From the NCBI RefSeq assembly GCF_030272615.1, contig NC_081408.1:309330450-309394449 (forward strand): a DNA stretch of 64,000 nt, written 5' to 3'. Below the pieces are notes generated by a model. The model searched no databases, was not told where the DNA came from, and saw only the letters and a program-made list of their open reading frames with translations. Every line of letters starts with the position of its first letter. The stretch's first letter is position 1. The position numbers were made by a program, and so were the translations under genes. This DNA comes from Cryptomeria japonica. Lineage: Eukaryota; Streptophyta; Pinopsida; Cupressales; Cupressaceae. Positions 22,675-34,814 of the stretch are shown in pieces.

Positions 22675-25600
22675 TGGCTTCCACATCTCATACCAGTTCT
22701 AATGCATCTATTGAATCTGAAAGTTTTATTCAACAAAATTCCAAGTATAATGCTCTATCACAAGTTCCAGCTAGTGTGATAGTAGAAGAGGGAATTTCTG
22801 ACTACATAGACTGCAAGATTGAAGACCTAGGGTCTCTAGCTATCCACTCCTAGTTAGGTTTGTTTTGTGGCAAGGATAAGAAAATCAAACCAGGGTATAA
22901 TATCTTGGAGAAGAAGAAACTCCACAATGTTGTCTACTTCCTGGAAGATTTTGCAGAAGATCACATAAGGATCATTTTGAGCAGAGTCCATGGTGACAAG
23001 ATGTACCTAGAGAGGACGCATGATATTACGTCGCAGGCAATTCATGCAGTCACCGATTTCTGCAACACAGGGGAAGTGTCAGCCCTAAAGACAATAAGCA
23101 AAACTGAAACGACAAGGCTCACTGGTTCAGTGAGCGACTCACGAGGCATGACAATCAACTCCATCAAGGATGATCTGGTTAAGTATGCCTGCATGGTGAT
23201 AGGCTACAAGGCATTCTCTGCTAGTAGAATTAACTTTGTATCTGCTGCAGCAGTAAATGCCGCTTACCGGATGATTAAAGAGGACACATCATTTGACATG
23301 TGCACCGGTATGCAAAGGCAACTCCTATCAAACCTGAAGTCAATCAAACAGGATAATGCACAAAGGTTTAAGTTCAGACAACTACTGATCAGGTTGTTCT
23401 TTTACTTTCAAGGATATTTTCCAAGAGTAGGAGATGTCCAGTGGTCTCCTGACCAACCGATAACCAAGCAAATCAAGGAGAGCATTCAATCAATTGGAAC
23501 CGGTTACCCTGATGTTCTGAACAAATATTTTGATGAGTTCAGACAAAAAATGAGTCAAAGGATGAGGATTTCAGGTGATATCGTCAAGAAATATGAAGAT
23601 GACATCTACTTCACCATCCAAGTAGATAAATGTATAATGGAGGTTGTTGAGCCTAGATAGGAAGAAGTAGAGCCAATGGGCTATGAGGTGATGTACGATA
23701 TGCTGGAAGGGTATGCCTCTACCCTTATTGCCTCACCGCTTGATCCTAAGGCGAAGAGAACCGACACCTACCTAGAGAGGATAGCACCGGTTGAGGAACC
23801 ACCAACAAAGAAAGGAAAAGAACCTGCAGTAAAGAAGGCAAAGACAGTGCCTGCAGCATCCACACCAGTTACTACTGCAACTCCAAAAGTGACCAAGCGG
23901 TCACCAGCCAAAAAGAAACCGGAAGTAGCACCGGCTAAAGTCTTCGAGAGGAAAAGGAAGACAAAAAGCAACTCTCTGGACTCAGAGGAAACTGTGTCTA
24001 AGGAGCAGTCCAAGAAGGCAAGACAGACAAGTAAGAAAACAAGAATGAACCAACAGCGTCTGCACCAGTAAATATTGATATCTCCTCATATAAACCTTTG
24101 ACACATTGTCAAAGAACAATAAAGAATATTAGGAGAAAATTATTACATGATTTAGTAGACTACTATGATGATTTTAGTGATGAGGAGAAAGAAGAAGTAC
24201 TATAGGAGATTATTGTTTATTTGTGTACAAATGACCGGTTGCCATCAAAGATTAAATCTCAGACACCGGATTCTTTGTATAAGGCATTAGATAATAAATG
24301 GTGCATTGCCATGGAAAAGGAATAGGAAATTAAGGAGAAAGTTTTTACTCAGTACTTTCTCGACCTGTCAAATTCTGAATTATTTGATGTTATTGACCAA
24401 AATAAAGGTCTCTTCTTCACTAGAAGAAGAAGACTCTGGCTGTTAGAAGGAAGAGTTGATGATGTCAAAAAGGATACTCATCAGTATATGGTAACCATTG
24501 TCCAGACTCACAAAGCGCGTCTAGCCAACCGGCAAGCTGAGAAAGAACCGGTTATATCCAAACCGGATGAAGCATTTGATGATGAAGGAAATCTGGTTGT
24601 TGAACCAATCTACACCATTGATGTCGATGCTTTGGATGCTGAGGATGTTACCCAAGAGATACCATCTGAGGCAATAGGACATGAGCATTAGGCTGAACAG
24701 GAGAAGAAATCCGAGGACAAAAAGGAAGCGGTGAAGGAAGAGGCCGAGCAGAGGAAGAAGGATGAAGAAGAGAAGCGGAAAAAGGAAGAAGAAGAGAAGC
24801 GGAAAAAGGATGAAGAGGAGAAAAAGAAGAAAGATGAAGAGGAGAAGAAGAAGAAGGAAGAAGAAGAAAAGAAGAAAAAGGATGAAGAGGAGAAGGAAGA
24901 AGAAGAAAAGAAGAAAAAGGATGAAGAGGAGAAGGAAGAAGAAGAAAAGAAGAAAAAGAAGGAAGAAGAAGATAAGAAACAGGAGAAGAAAAAGGAAGCT
25001 AAAAAGAAAAAGGCCGAGGAAGACAAGGAAGGAGAGAAGAGGATAGAAGCGGAGAAGAAGAAAGCGGAAGAGGACAAGGCAGGAGAAGCAGTGAAGAGCA
25101 CCCAGATGGAGTCTTCGAAGGCAACCGGGAGTCAAGCTAAACCAACTGATCTCACCAGTCCTATAGATCTCCAATCTGCAAGTGAAACAGAGCTAATGCA
25201 GAGCATCAAGGTAGCTCAAGAGCGCATTGAAATTATTCGACGGAAGAAGGAGCAGGATGTAATCCAAGCAGCTGTGGATACGCTTACTGGTTTGATACCC
25301 AGTACAAATCTTCCAAACACCGATTCATCACTAGCTAGACTTAAGCTCCTATGCACAGTAGTAGATGATCAGGTGCAGAGCCTTGAAGAGGCAACAGAGG
25401 CTAATGTCAAAAAGGAGCATCAAAAAGCTCTTAATATAGCTCTGGTGAAGAAGTTGAATGAGCTCCGGACTGAACTGAAGAAAGAACAAAAGGATATAAG
25501 GGATGCTTTGGATGAGGGAAATCTGCTACTTAGCAAAATCTGTCAACCCCATCTATTCTATGATGATGTGCTAGCTCAGAAGCAAAAGCTTCAAACATAC

Positions 25601-25933
25601 TTACAGTCCTACATGAGCACATTCAAGACGCCTTATGATTCTTTTGCAACTTATGGGCAAACTGTTCACCGGTTTCACATCCAGTTAGCCAAAATGGAGC
25701 AAGAGATCAGCACACGGTCTAGAGATTTGCAGGAGCTACAACTGGTTCTACTCCCACATCTGCAAATTCTTCAGAAGTGTTATCTCAACCTGGATGCCTT
25801 GATAGTTACACAGGAGATGAGCACAGTTGATGCCATGGAAGAACAGGTCTCCCAGATGCAAACAAAGAAAGAAGTAGCCACATCCCTACTTGGGTCCTGG
25901 TCTCTATCGATGAAACAATTCTTGCAGGACTAA
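22675..25933 (+). pseudogene. Accessory ORF2 of the LTR element, function unknown
   Basis: About 1,086 codons from ATG 22675. Stops at 22851, 23658, near 24204, near 24324 and at 24689 are all TAG, mostly explicable as CAG-to-TAG. One frameshift near 24030 separates the two halves. Parts in order: an N-terminal globular domain (~330 residues; landmarks HNVVYFLEDF, DMCTGMQRQLLSNLK, RLFFYFQGYFPRVGDVQW), a Lys/Pro/Ala-rich basic linker, a short helical domain, an almost pure Lys/Glu charged helix (24731-25080), and a C-terminal coiled coil (25160-25930). There are no enzyme motifs. Its overall plan (globular, charged linker, coiled coil) matches the gene at 5923-9152, although I cannot align the two by eye. 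It is not pol. Confidence 0.6.
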
Positions 25934-26249
25934 CTTTTATTATTTTAATATCAAATGGAAATAGGGTTGTTCAGCGGTACTTTGTCATTGTTGGCAAAGG
26001 GGGAGAATTACTCTATCTATTTTGGAGAAGTATAGGGGAGAAGTATCTAGATTTAAAATTTTGCTATATGCTTTGATATATGCTCTGATATCTCAATGTT
26101 TATGCTCTATATGCAAAATTGTTATACATCATATTGTTAAAGGGATAGTGTATATGCTTAGGGGGAGCAATTTTGCTAATGGCATGTTTTTGTTGTAAAA
26201 CACTTAGATTTCAAAATTTTATTTTCCTAAGTGTTGCCATCAATGCCAA

Positions 26250-26259
26250 AGGGGGAGAT
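26250..26259 (+). other. Polypurine tract
   Basis: AAAGGGGGAGAT abuts the 3' LTR start. Two similar tracts (GCAAAGGGGGAGAAT near 25997 and TTAGGGGGAGCAA near 26160) occur upstream and may be internal duplicates. Confidence 0.8.
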
Positions 26260-27383
26260 TGTTGGCATTTTTGTTGTTCATGCTATGATTGTCATTGATG
26301 GACACACACTTGCATTAAGATCCTCTTCATATGTGTGAGGTAGAGCACAACCGGTATTTGTTCCAACCGGTATGTTGTATTATAGTCTTTAGACTATTGA
26401 TGTTTTGCAGAGTGTGTTTACCCGTCTGAAGCGGCATGTCGACCCCAAGCGGTTCGTGGATACCAAGCGGTACGAGGGATTAAAGCGGCATAACACATTT
26501 TTACCAGTCTTCATTTTGACAAACTGGCAACCGGTATTTTGTATGAACCGGTAATACTCTATAATGAGTTACCAATCGGCATTTTGTGATGAGTTACCAT
26601 CCATCGATCGTTTGACAGTGCCGACTCTCTGCCGGTGTTTTTTGTGTCATGTTATTAGATATGTCCAGATGCATTGAACCTAGGAAATTGTATTGTAATC
26701 CTATTGGACCTACATGAAATCAGATTCCTTTGCAAGGACATCATGTCTAGGGTTCTAAGGTTATTGTTGTTAAGGTTGATGTTGTTGCTAGGGTTCAAGG
26801 TAACCGAAGAGTTAGAGAGAGTATGAATGTGTAGAAGACTGAAGTAATGCTGTAATGCATTAAGATCGAGCTTTTAAGGATCTAACCAAGCAGTCTGTGC
26901 TATTTTCTAGATCACTCACTTGTTGATTCTCACATCTTCGACAAGTCTGTAGCTCTTAACCGTGTAGGCCCAAAAGCCTCTTGTAAATCCTCTAACAAGG
27001 TGGTTCACATCTGTGGATCTAAAATCCTCTAGCAAGGTAATCTTTAATCGGACTTATCTCCTAACACAGATTGAGATTCCTAACAAGATCTGTTCTGGTA
27101 AAGAATGTTGTAAGACCTTAACCGGTCTGGTTTCTATTCTGCAGATAGTTACTTGTGAGTTCCATCTCACCATGGTTTTTCCCATTTGGGTTTCCACGTC
27201 AAAATCTCTTGTGTTATGGTGTTTGTGCTTCTGTGGGTGAATGCATTATTAGCTATTTGGTTTGCATGTTTGTTAACTGGTTTGTCTGCTAAATTGTTTT
27301 ACTGGTTTACTGTCAGACTTGCAAAGTGTTTAAGTGCAAAGATTTTTGGCATACTAATTCACCCCCCCTCTTAGTATTCATCA
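26260..27383 (+). repeat. 3' LTR
   Basis: TGTTGGCATT...TATTCATCA, 1,124 bp, collinear with the 5' LTR with scattered substitutions and a short indel near 26705. Confidence 0.92.
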
Positions 27384-27823
27384 GGATGAAACTGGAAGCA
27401 GGATGGATTAAGATCAATTTTGACAGGGCCTTTAAAGGAAATCTAAGATCCTCAAGTGCAAGTTTTATTGCGAGAAATGACTCTAGATAAGTTTTGGTAA
27501 TGGAAACACAAAAATTGAATGACATAATTAATAATGAAGCGGAGGTTCAAGCGACACTCCTTACAATCTCTTTGGAGGGTAGATTATTTGTTTCTAGACT
27601 TCATCTAGAAGGAGATTCTAAAATTGTGATTGATGCCATTTCAAAAGGGGAAGCACAAAGTTGGAAGCTAAAAAAAATCATCAATATCATTATGCAAAAA
27701 CTTAATACCTTTCAAAATTTCAAAGTCTCTCATACATGGAGAGAAGGTAACAAGGAAGTGGGTTTCTTCTCTAATCGAGGGTGTGAGATGGTAGGAAGGT
27801 ATACGTGGAGGACAAAAGATTGA
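27384..27823 (+). pseudogene. RNase H domain remnant of a LINE (insertion target)
   Basis: Reads GWIKINFDRAFKGN (usual WVKLNFDGASKGNPG), then an acidic EAEVQATLL segment, GDSKIVIDAI (the conserved E-GDS-VI strand) and HTWREGNK (usual H..RE.N). The order fits the C-terminal RNase H of plant L1-type ORF2. A stop falls near 27488. The LTR element at 19762-27383 sits in its first strand. Only a short in-frame stretch is found to the left, so the fragment was truncated before that insertion or extends poorly. Confidence 0.7.
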
Positions 27824-27829
27824 GGATGT

Positions 27830-28412
27830 GGTGTATGATCTTCTTTACTGATTATTCTTTCTATAATCTGATTCCTATTGTCTGCTAAACTATCCTTCCT
27901 TCTAATTCCTACTTATATCTCCTACTAACATAAAAAAGAAACTGGAAATGTGGATAAGTGATTTGGATTGAATTTTTTGTGTAATTAGACGAGTGCCTTA
28001 TTTCTTTTGGGAATAGAGTCATTCACTTGCAAGACCTATGTATAACTCTGAAAGACAATTTTTAAATCCTCCCTTGGATGGATATGTCAATCGCCTTACC
28101 CTCAATGTTATAATTAGATGCCTTCAATTACAATTAGTTTGATTGAATTTAACTCTCACAGAAAGACCAATCAAAATAGAATGCAAATAGCTGCCTTTTG
28201 TCTTTGGTGCATATTTTTCTAACTTGCAATTACAACATACAATCTTCACACAAGGATTTAAGATAACAACCACTTGCTTCAAATGGTTATAACAGATAAT
28301 TGATCTAAATAGAAATTCACTACAGCACAATAGAGAAGAAGGAACATTGACTGTATTTTTTTTTTCTATCTGATGATATTTTACAAATTCTTTTTTTTAT
28401 ATCTTACAATAC
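27830..28412. other. No gene seen
   Basis: AT-rich flank between the RNase H remnant and the DNA transposon, without recognised coding or repeat structure. Confidence 0.5.
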
Positions 28413-28416
28413 AATT

Positions 28417-28465
28417 GGTAAGTGCACCAAGATGGTGAACAAAAAGGGGGGTATAAGTGGCCACT
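28417..28465 (+). repeat. Left terminal inverted repeat
   Basis: Pairs with 40796-40844: the GGTAAGTGCACCAAGATGG core and a distal GTGGCCAC. Confidence 0.85.
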
Positions 28466-29284
28466 TTTTTTTTTTTTTTTAAAATCTGAAAACAGGTAAA
28501 CCTGAACTTCAAAGAGCTATTTGAAGGTCATGCACTCAAAACTAAGAGTTGAGAAAAGAATAAGAATTGTAGTACTCTAAATCTAATTTCTAAACTACTA
28601 ATTTTTAAAAAAATTGGATAAGATTAAGAGGATCAAACCTTTCACGCACAAAAAACTGTTCTTGATTTTTTCAGAAAAATATAATATAGTTGTTTTTGTG
28701 CGCTGCACAAAATATATAGTTAGATTTAGTATTTTTCAAAACCCTCTGGTAGGATGATAGGTAAGAGAGAGATCTAGAAGTTGTGTATTTTTTTGTAATT
28801 TTTCGTTGAGTATTTTTTTTTTATGATTTTTGGAAGTGACCGCGTCCTGAAAATTTGGTACCTATTCGAGCACTCGGCATAACTTGCATCAAAATAATAA
28901 AAATGCAATTTTTTTTTTTTAAGTCTATAGAATCTATTTTAGAACAATAATATGTAATTTATTTGAATTTGGTCAATTATATCAAAATTTATTAAAAAAT
29001 GATAGACATATGTCTGTGAGGACTGTCAAGGCACTGATAAAGAAAATTAAAGTTTACTATGCTAATGTTGTCCAAAAATAGAAAAATTTATATGGTCAGA
29101 AAACTAAGAAGATGTGTGAGATTATGGTGGTAATTTTAGAGATACCCACTTGATCATTTGTAAACTTGATGATGTTGAAGTCAAGAAATCATGTTGGAGG
29201 ATGAAAAAATGTGTAAAGAGACAAAAATGGGGGGGAAATGGGCTTGCAAGCCTTAGGGTCATTTTCCAACCCTCTTACCAAGCC

Positions 29285-29450
29285 AAAACCTGCACGGGTT
29301 TTGAAAAACAAAAAGTACTATTCACAGTTTTAAATAACCCGTACGGGTTATGTAAAACTAAAAACACTTTTTTTTGTTTCACAAAACCCGTACGGGTTAT
29401 GAAGAACTAAAAACAGTTTTTTTTGTTTCACAAAACTCGTATGGGTTATG
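29285..29450. repeat. Left subterminal palindrome cluster
   Basis: Four copies of a near-perfect palindrome built on AACCCGTACGGGTT (near 29293, 29336, 29385 and 29433), spaced about 48 bp, with repeated AAAACTAAAAACA between them. Related copies occur at 30620-30745 and at 40665-40790 near the other end. Confidence 0.8.
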
Positions 29451-29559
29451 AAGACATAATAATGTATGCTTGTAAACTTAGCATTTACTACACATGTTTT
29501 AGACATACCTAGATAATATGTGTTTATGTATGTTTGTATACATGCATGTACCTCTTGTT

Positions 29560-29780
29560 TTCCTCTCTCTCTCGTCTTTCTTCCCCCATCGTTGTCTTTG
29601 TCTATTTTGAGCCCTAATTATCTTCCTTGAGTTCTATCTCATCTCTCTCCCCCTCACACTTCTCTCTTTTTCAATTCTCTCACCCTTTTCTCCTTCTTGT
29701 TCTCTCTCTACCTCATGTCTCTCACCCTCTCCTCCTCCTACTCTCTCTTCCTATCCCATTCTCTCTCTCTCTTCCTATCC

Positions 29781-29838
<58 letters not shown>

Positions 29839-30032
29839 TTATCCTATCATATTCTCACCCTCTCCCCCCTCTCCCTCCCTCTCTCATTATCTTATCTCTC
29901 TTTCTCTCCCTCTCTCTCTCTCTCTCCCCCTCTCTTTATCTTATTCTCCCCATCTCTGCCATCTCTCTCCCTCTCCCTCTCTCCCAATTTCTCCTCTATC
30001 TCTCCCCTCTCTCCCTCCCCCTCTCCTTATCC

Positions 30033-30101
<69 letters not shown>

Positions 30102-30162
30102 TTTCCCAATCTCCCTCTCTCCTTCTCTCTTTCTCCTTCTCTCTTTCTCCTTTTCCCAATCT

Positions 30163-30256
<94 letters not shown>

Positions 30257-30480
30257 AATCTCCCTCTCTCCCTCTCTCCCTCTCCTTTTCCCAATCTCCC
30301 TCTCTCTCTCGTTTTCCCAATCTCCCTCTCTCCCTCTCTCCCTCTCCTTTTCCCAATCTCCCTCTCTCCCTCCCCCTCTCCTTCTCTCCCTCTCCTTTTC
30401 CCAATCTCCCTCTCTTCCTATCCCCTATTATCCCTTTTTCCCAATCTCCCTCTCTCTCCCTCTCCCCCCTCTCCTTTTCC

Positions 30481-30571
<91 letters not shown>

Positions 30572-30615
30572 TTTCCCAATCTCCCTCCCTCTTTCCCTCT
30601 CCCTCTCTCCTTTTC
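29560..30615 (+). repeat. Large (CT)n / CCCTCTCT microsatellite tract
   Basis: About 1 kb of CT dinucleotide and TCTCCCTCTC arrays with a recurring CCTTTTCCCAATCTCC unit. Long open frames through it encode only Ser/Leu or Arg/Glu repeats and are not genes. It separates two groups of subterminal palindromes, so it expanded inside the left subterminal region. Confidence 0.9.
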
Positions 30616-30619
30616 CTAG

Positions 30620-30745
30620 TTCTACATAACCCATACGGGTTATGTAGATCTAAGGCCAAAACTTCTAGTTCTGCATAACCCGTACGGGTTATGAGAAATT
30701 GTGAATGTTGACATAAAAGGTTTCCATAACTCGTACGGATTATGA
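30620..30745. repeat. Second left palindrome cluster
   Basis: Three copies: CATAACCCATACGGGTTATG (30625), CATAACCCGTACGGGTTATG (about 30675, a perfect 20-bp palindrome) and CATAACTCGTACGGATTATG (about 30726), spaced ~50 bp as in the first cluster. Confidence 0.85.
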
Positions 30746-31127
30746 GAAAATCTTAATATATTTTAGTCCCAACGGCCTAAAAACCAGCATTGCAAGTTTT
30801 TTGAAGGCCCCACTGCTTCTACACATGATTTTCTAGGACAGTAATAGTCAGGTTTTCATATTCTTTTGTCACTTTTTCTTTGGAATGATTGATTTGTCTC
30901 ATATATTGGATTTTTTAAAAGTTATTTTATCATTTTTACTTTAGATTATAACAAAATCATGATCATTTGTTATTTTTTTTCTTTGATCATGATTGATTTA
31001 TCTTGTATTTTGGTTTTTTTTGAAGTTATTTTATTATTGTTACTTTAGATTATAACAAAATGATGATCATTTGTTGTTTTTTTGCTATTTGATTGTGGAT
31101 TGTCATCATGATGTTATGTGTAGGACA

Positions 31128-34100
31128 ATGGGAAAGAAGAAGAGAGGAACAAATGAACAAAGAGAGGTAGCAAAGGAAAGACAAAGGGAGCGTATGACGA
31201 GATTACATGAAGGTACGTCATCTAATGCACCTAATGAAAGTGATGAACATTCAACAATTACAATTGATATGATGAATGCACCAAATCAAAATGATCAAAA
31301 TACACCAATTCAAATACATATGATGAATGAACCTAATGAATCCAATGAACATACACCATTTGAAAATGATTCGGTGAATGCACATGTTAATTAAATTGAA
31401 GAAGATATACCATTTGAATTTGATGTGATAAATGCACATAATGCACCTAATGAAAATGAAGAGCATGCACCAATCTTAACACCTCTTAGAATAATTCGTA
31501 GAAAACCAAAGTTCCTAATAGATATTGATGAAAATATTGTGAAGCCAATACATGATAAAATATCCGAAATAACTTGTAGAAGAACGGTTACAAGAATTTG
31601 GAATAACCATTTTGAAAACTTAAATCAAAGTGGAAGATGCCAATTAGTTGTTGAAATGATTAAAAATCTGAAATTTAGAGAGACAATGAAAATTTTGGGG
31701 TTAAGAACATCTGAAAATAATAGTGAAAGAACCATTGTGAGAAATATTTTTGATGCATACCAAGCCATTGGTTCGAAATCACACACTAAAGATGCTAATA
31801 TTACTCGTCGTGTCCTCACATCAACCATAATGGGAAAGGAAATGAAAAAATCTTGTTTAATAAGCAAAACAAGAAAGTCATTAAGGATAAGTAGAACCAC
31901 ATTAACTATGCCTTAGAGAGGCGAGACAAAATCGAGGATCCTAACAATAATTCTCTTTGGGAATTTTCGGTTAGACTCCCACGCAAGGACAATGTTGTTG
32001 TTGATGCACTAAGAACATTAATTGAGAAATATTGGCATGACAACACAAGGGTTTCACCCAACCAAAGAGATGTTAGAAGGTGAATTGGAATTAGTAATCG
32101 CGAGCCACATCCAAAACACTATTTAGATACCACTCAAACACAATTTTATGAAAGGTTTCTTCAAAGCTTTCCTCAGATTAAAATTAGTCAAATATTTTTT
32201 GAGATAACAAAACCATTTTATGTTAAGATTAATCATGCACATACTACATGTTGTTGTAGGGTCCATGTTGAATTTTCCATGCATTATGATATTTATCGCT
32301 ATATCCATTGTACTTTGCACACTAACAATGTTTTGCAGGAATATGGTCTACAAGCACCTCCTAAGTCACCAAGATAATTTATTTCAAGTGTACTATGTAG
32401 AGGAGATGACGGGTGCATTTACTATAAGATGATGTATTTAAGAGGTTTTTGTCCTACATGTGGCAGTTGCATAGATGCCTACATCTGGATAGCACACATG
32501 AAATTGGTAAGGAACTAGTTTCTATTGGAAAATATAAGTCAGTCACATATGGTGTTAAAGGTGAAAAGAATTAAAGAGGTGTGTGTTAGTGAAAACGGAT
32601 ATATGCGTAGCTGATTTTATGAAGATGTTTTAAGAGAAATTGGTGTATGAGTACATAGGTCACACACATAGAGCTAGGTGGTTAGATGAGCAATTCAAGT
32701 TGTGTAAGGACACTTTCCCCCTCGACACTATTGTCTCTATCATTGATTTTGCTGAGAATTATACACTAAAGCATCAAAATGAAGTACAATCTATGTATTA
32801 CCACTCTACACAAGTTACAATTTTTGTACACATAGCATTCATGCATGTACATGATAGTACCAAAGAGAACATAAAGGTTATAAGAGAATATCACCTCTAT
32901 ATCAGCGATGATCGTACTCATTCCTCAGAGTTTGTGCAAGGATGCTTTACAGTCTTCTATGATAGTTTAAGGGAAAGAGATATAAGATACAACCAACACT
33001 TAATATGGTCGGACAATTGCACCGGACAATTCAAGAATGCAAGGATGTTCTATTGGTTGACTAGGATGCATGTGACAAGTGGTGTGCAACATTTTTGGAA
33101 TTCCATTGAGGTAGGGCATGGAAAGGGAGAGCATGATGGTGTAGGAGCATGTGTGAAAATAGATCTTACCAGAGAGGAATTGAAGTATGAAGGTGGTGCA
33201 ATGTTAATAGATGCAAAAACAATTATGCAATGGTGTAACTCTACGATGGGACCAGGTAATGCATGTAATTCTATGGTTTCTAGATATTTTTGGTTAATAA
33301 GTGAATCTAACATTGAAAACTATCTAGATTGTTCTACACTTACTGGATCAAGTGACATGCATTCATTTAGAAGTCCAAATGCAACATCACTAGTTATTTA
33401 TACTAGATAGATTGCATGCTTTTGCTCTTCGTGTATGCATTTTTTGTGGGATGAATGTGAATAAAAAGAGTGGGTTGACCAATAGTCTTATAGACCTTTG
33501 CAAACCCTAGATACATATGAACTTCCTAGAGAACTACAAATAAACCAGATTGAAGCATCAGTGGATTTTGACCATGTATCAGACATAGTTGAACCAGGTA
33601 AAGGGTTGCAATTTGCTACAATTTTAAGCTTAATTTATTAGTATTAACTTATGCTAATTTTGGTATTAACTTATATCCTTCTATTAAATGCAGGTCATGT
33701 ATATGCAGTTATTGCGGATGAGAACAACGAAGAAGGAATAGATTACTTTTTGTGTCGTTGTATTCAGGCCAAAAAGAAATTGACTTCTACAGTGGTTGAC
33801 GGAGAGGGTATTGAGTACCTAATAGGATCCGTTGTTGTGACAGGGACATGGCTTAGAAGGTACTGTTGTTGTGTCGAGTTATATTGAGACCTCTTAAACT
33901 CATTTATTTAGCAATCATTGTATTCATTTGGCATTAACTTATCCTTCTATAAAATGCAGGTAACCTATGAAAAATTCTAATGCCTAGTTGTTTGAGGACT
34001 TTGAGACATAGACATATTCTTCATCACTTGAACCTTCTTGTTGCAACAAATATTCATTTGATTGAATATCGTGGTAGACCTCTTAACAAGTATTTGTGGA

Positions 34101-34177
34101 AAGTTCATGAATTAGACCACGAGGCAATACTTGAGACACTAATGGTTAGAGCTGATCCAGAAGGTTCACTTGATTGA
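31128..34177 (+). pseudogene. Decayed DDE-like transposase gene of the DNA transposon
   Basis: ATG 31128 follows an acceptor-like TGTGTAG. The N-terminus is basic (MGKKKRGTNEQRE), then carries about five imperfect repeats of an APNExDEHxP unit (31230-31470). Next come a helix-rich segment, a Cys/His-rich region (TTCCCRVHVEF near 32240; CPTCGSC near 32455), and a catalytic-type core with IIDFAENY (near 32740), WSDNCTGQFK (near 33008) and GHGKGEHDGVGACVK (near 33112), giving candidate D, D and E/D residues. The last small exons end at acceptors ATGCAG near 33693 and 33959. Stops (31392, 32095, 32374, 32517 and others) and shifts near 31917 and 32600 inactivate it. The DNC-GQ-K / HGKG-DG signature is shared, from memory, with uncharacterised transposases in many eukaryotes. 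Confidence 0.65.
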
Positions 34178-34299
34178 TTTTGGGCCATCTAGAAGAATAA
34201 TTCTACGATATGGTAGAATAATTTTGACAATTTTGTATATATCTTTTGTGAAACGTTGTAACTTCGCTTTTTTGAATGTGCTCTACATGCATATGAGTT

Positions 34300-34550
34300 G
34301 TAATATGCATATGAGTTGCAATGTCCATATGTAGATGCCAAATTTTGTATATAAACACATCAATGAGTTGTAATGTGCATATCTAGATGCTAAATTTTGT
34401 ATAAAAAAACAACAATGAGTTGTAATGTGCATATCTAGATGCTATTTTTTGTATAAAAAAACAACAATGAGTTGTAATTTGCATATTTAGATGCAAAATT
34501 TTGTAAATATAAATAGTAATGAGTTTGATCGTTTATATAAGATGCCAAAT
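34300..34550. repeat. ~52-bp tandem repeat, 4-5 copies
   Basis: Unit ATGAGTTGTAATGTGCATAT plus a T/A-rich tail, copies starting near 34312, 34362, 34413 and 34465 with a diverged fifth. It lies just 3' of the transposase gene. Confidence 0.75.
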
Positions 34551-34814
34551 TTTATATATGAAAGTGTCCATGGGGCTGATTTGTAAATTTTGAGAGCCCA
34601 AATTTGTACCATTTGATTATAAATACATTTGTAATAAACTTGTACCATTTGATTATAAATTTATACTATTTGATTATAAATAACTGAGTCTGATTTTGAC
34701 ATATTTTAAATAACTTGCAAATGGGTATTTGAATATGCAAAAAAAATTCCAAGTGTTTTGGGAAAGTTTTGAGTTATTGTTGAATTACCCGATTTGAAGG
34801 GCTAGTAGGAATAG

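Larger units (their letters stand above)
19762..27383 (+). mobile_element. Complete non-autonomous LTR retrotransposon (gag plus accessory ORF, no pol)
   Basis: 5' LTR 19762-20905, PBS TGGTATCAGAGC at 20908, gag 20956-22233, a second long ORF 22675-25933 (broken), purine tract at 26250-26259, 3' LTR 26260-27383, and a perfect 5-bp duplication GGATG. The PBS and the multi-knuckle gag suggest Copia. No aspartic protease, integrase or RT motif occurs anywhere between the LTRs, so mobilisation would need enzymes in trans. The two LTRs differ at few sites by eye, so it is the youngest large element of the left half of the window. Confidence 0.92.

Noticed and set aside
24521-25174. Minus-strand Leu/Phe-rich frame resembling a membrane protein
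   Set aside because: Antisense shadow of the Lys/Glu-rich helix of ORF2; composition is explained by GAA/AAG codons read backwards.
29627-30629. Long Ser/Leu- and Arg/Glu-repeat open frames on both strands
   Set aside because: They are translations of the CT microsatellite; no non-repetitive protein content.
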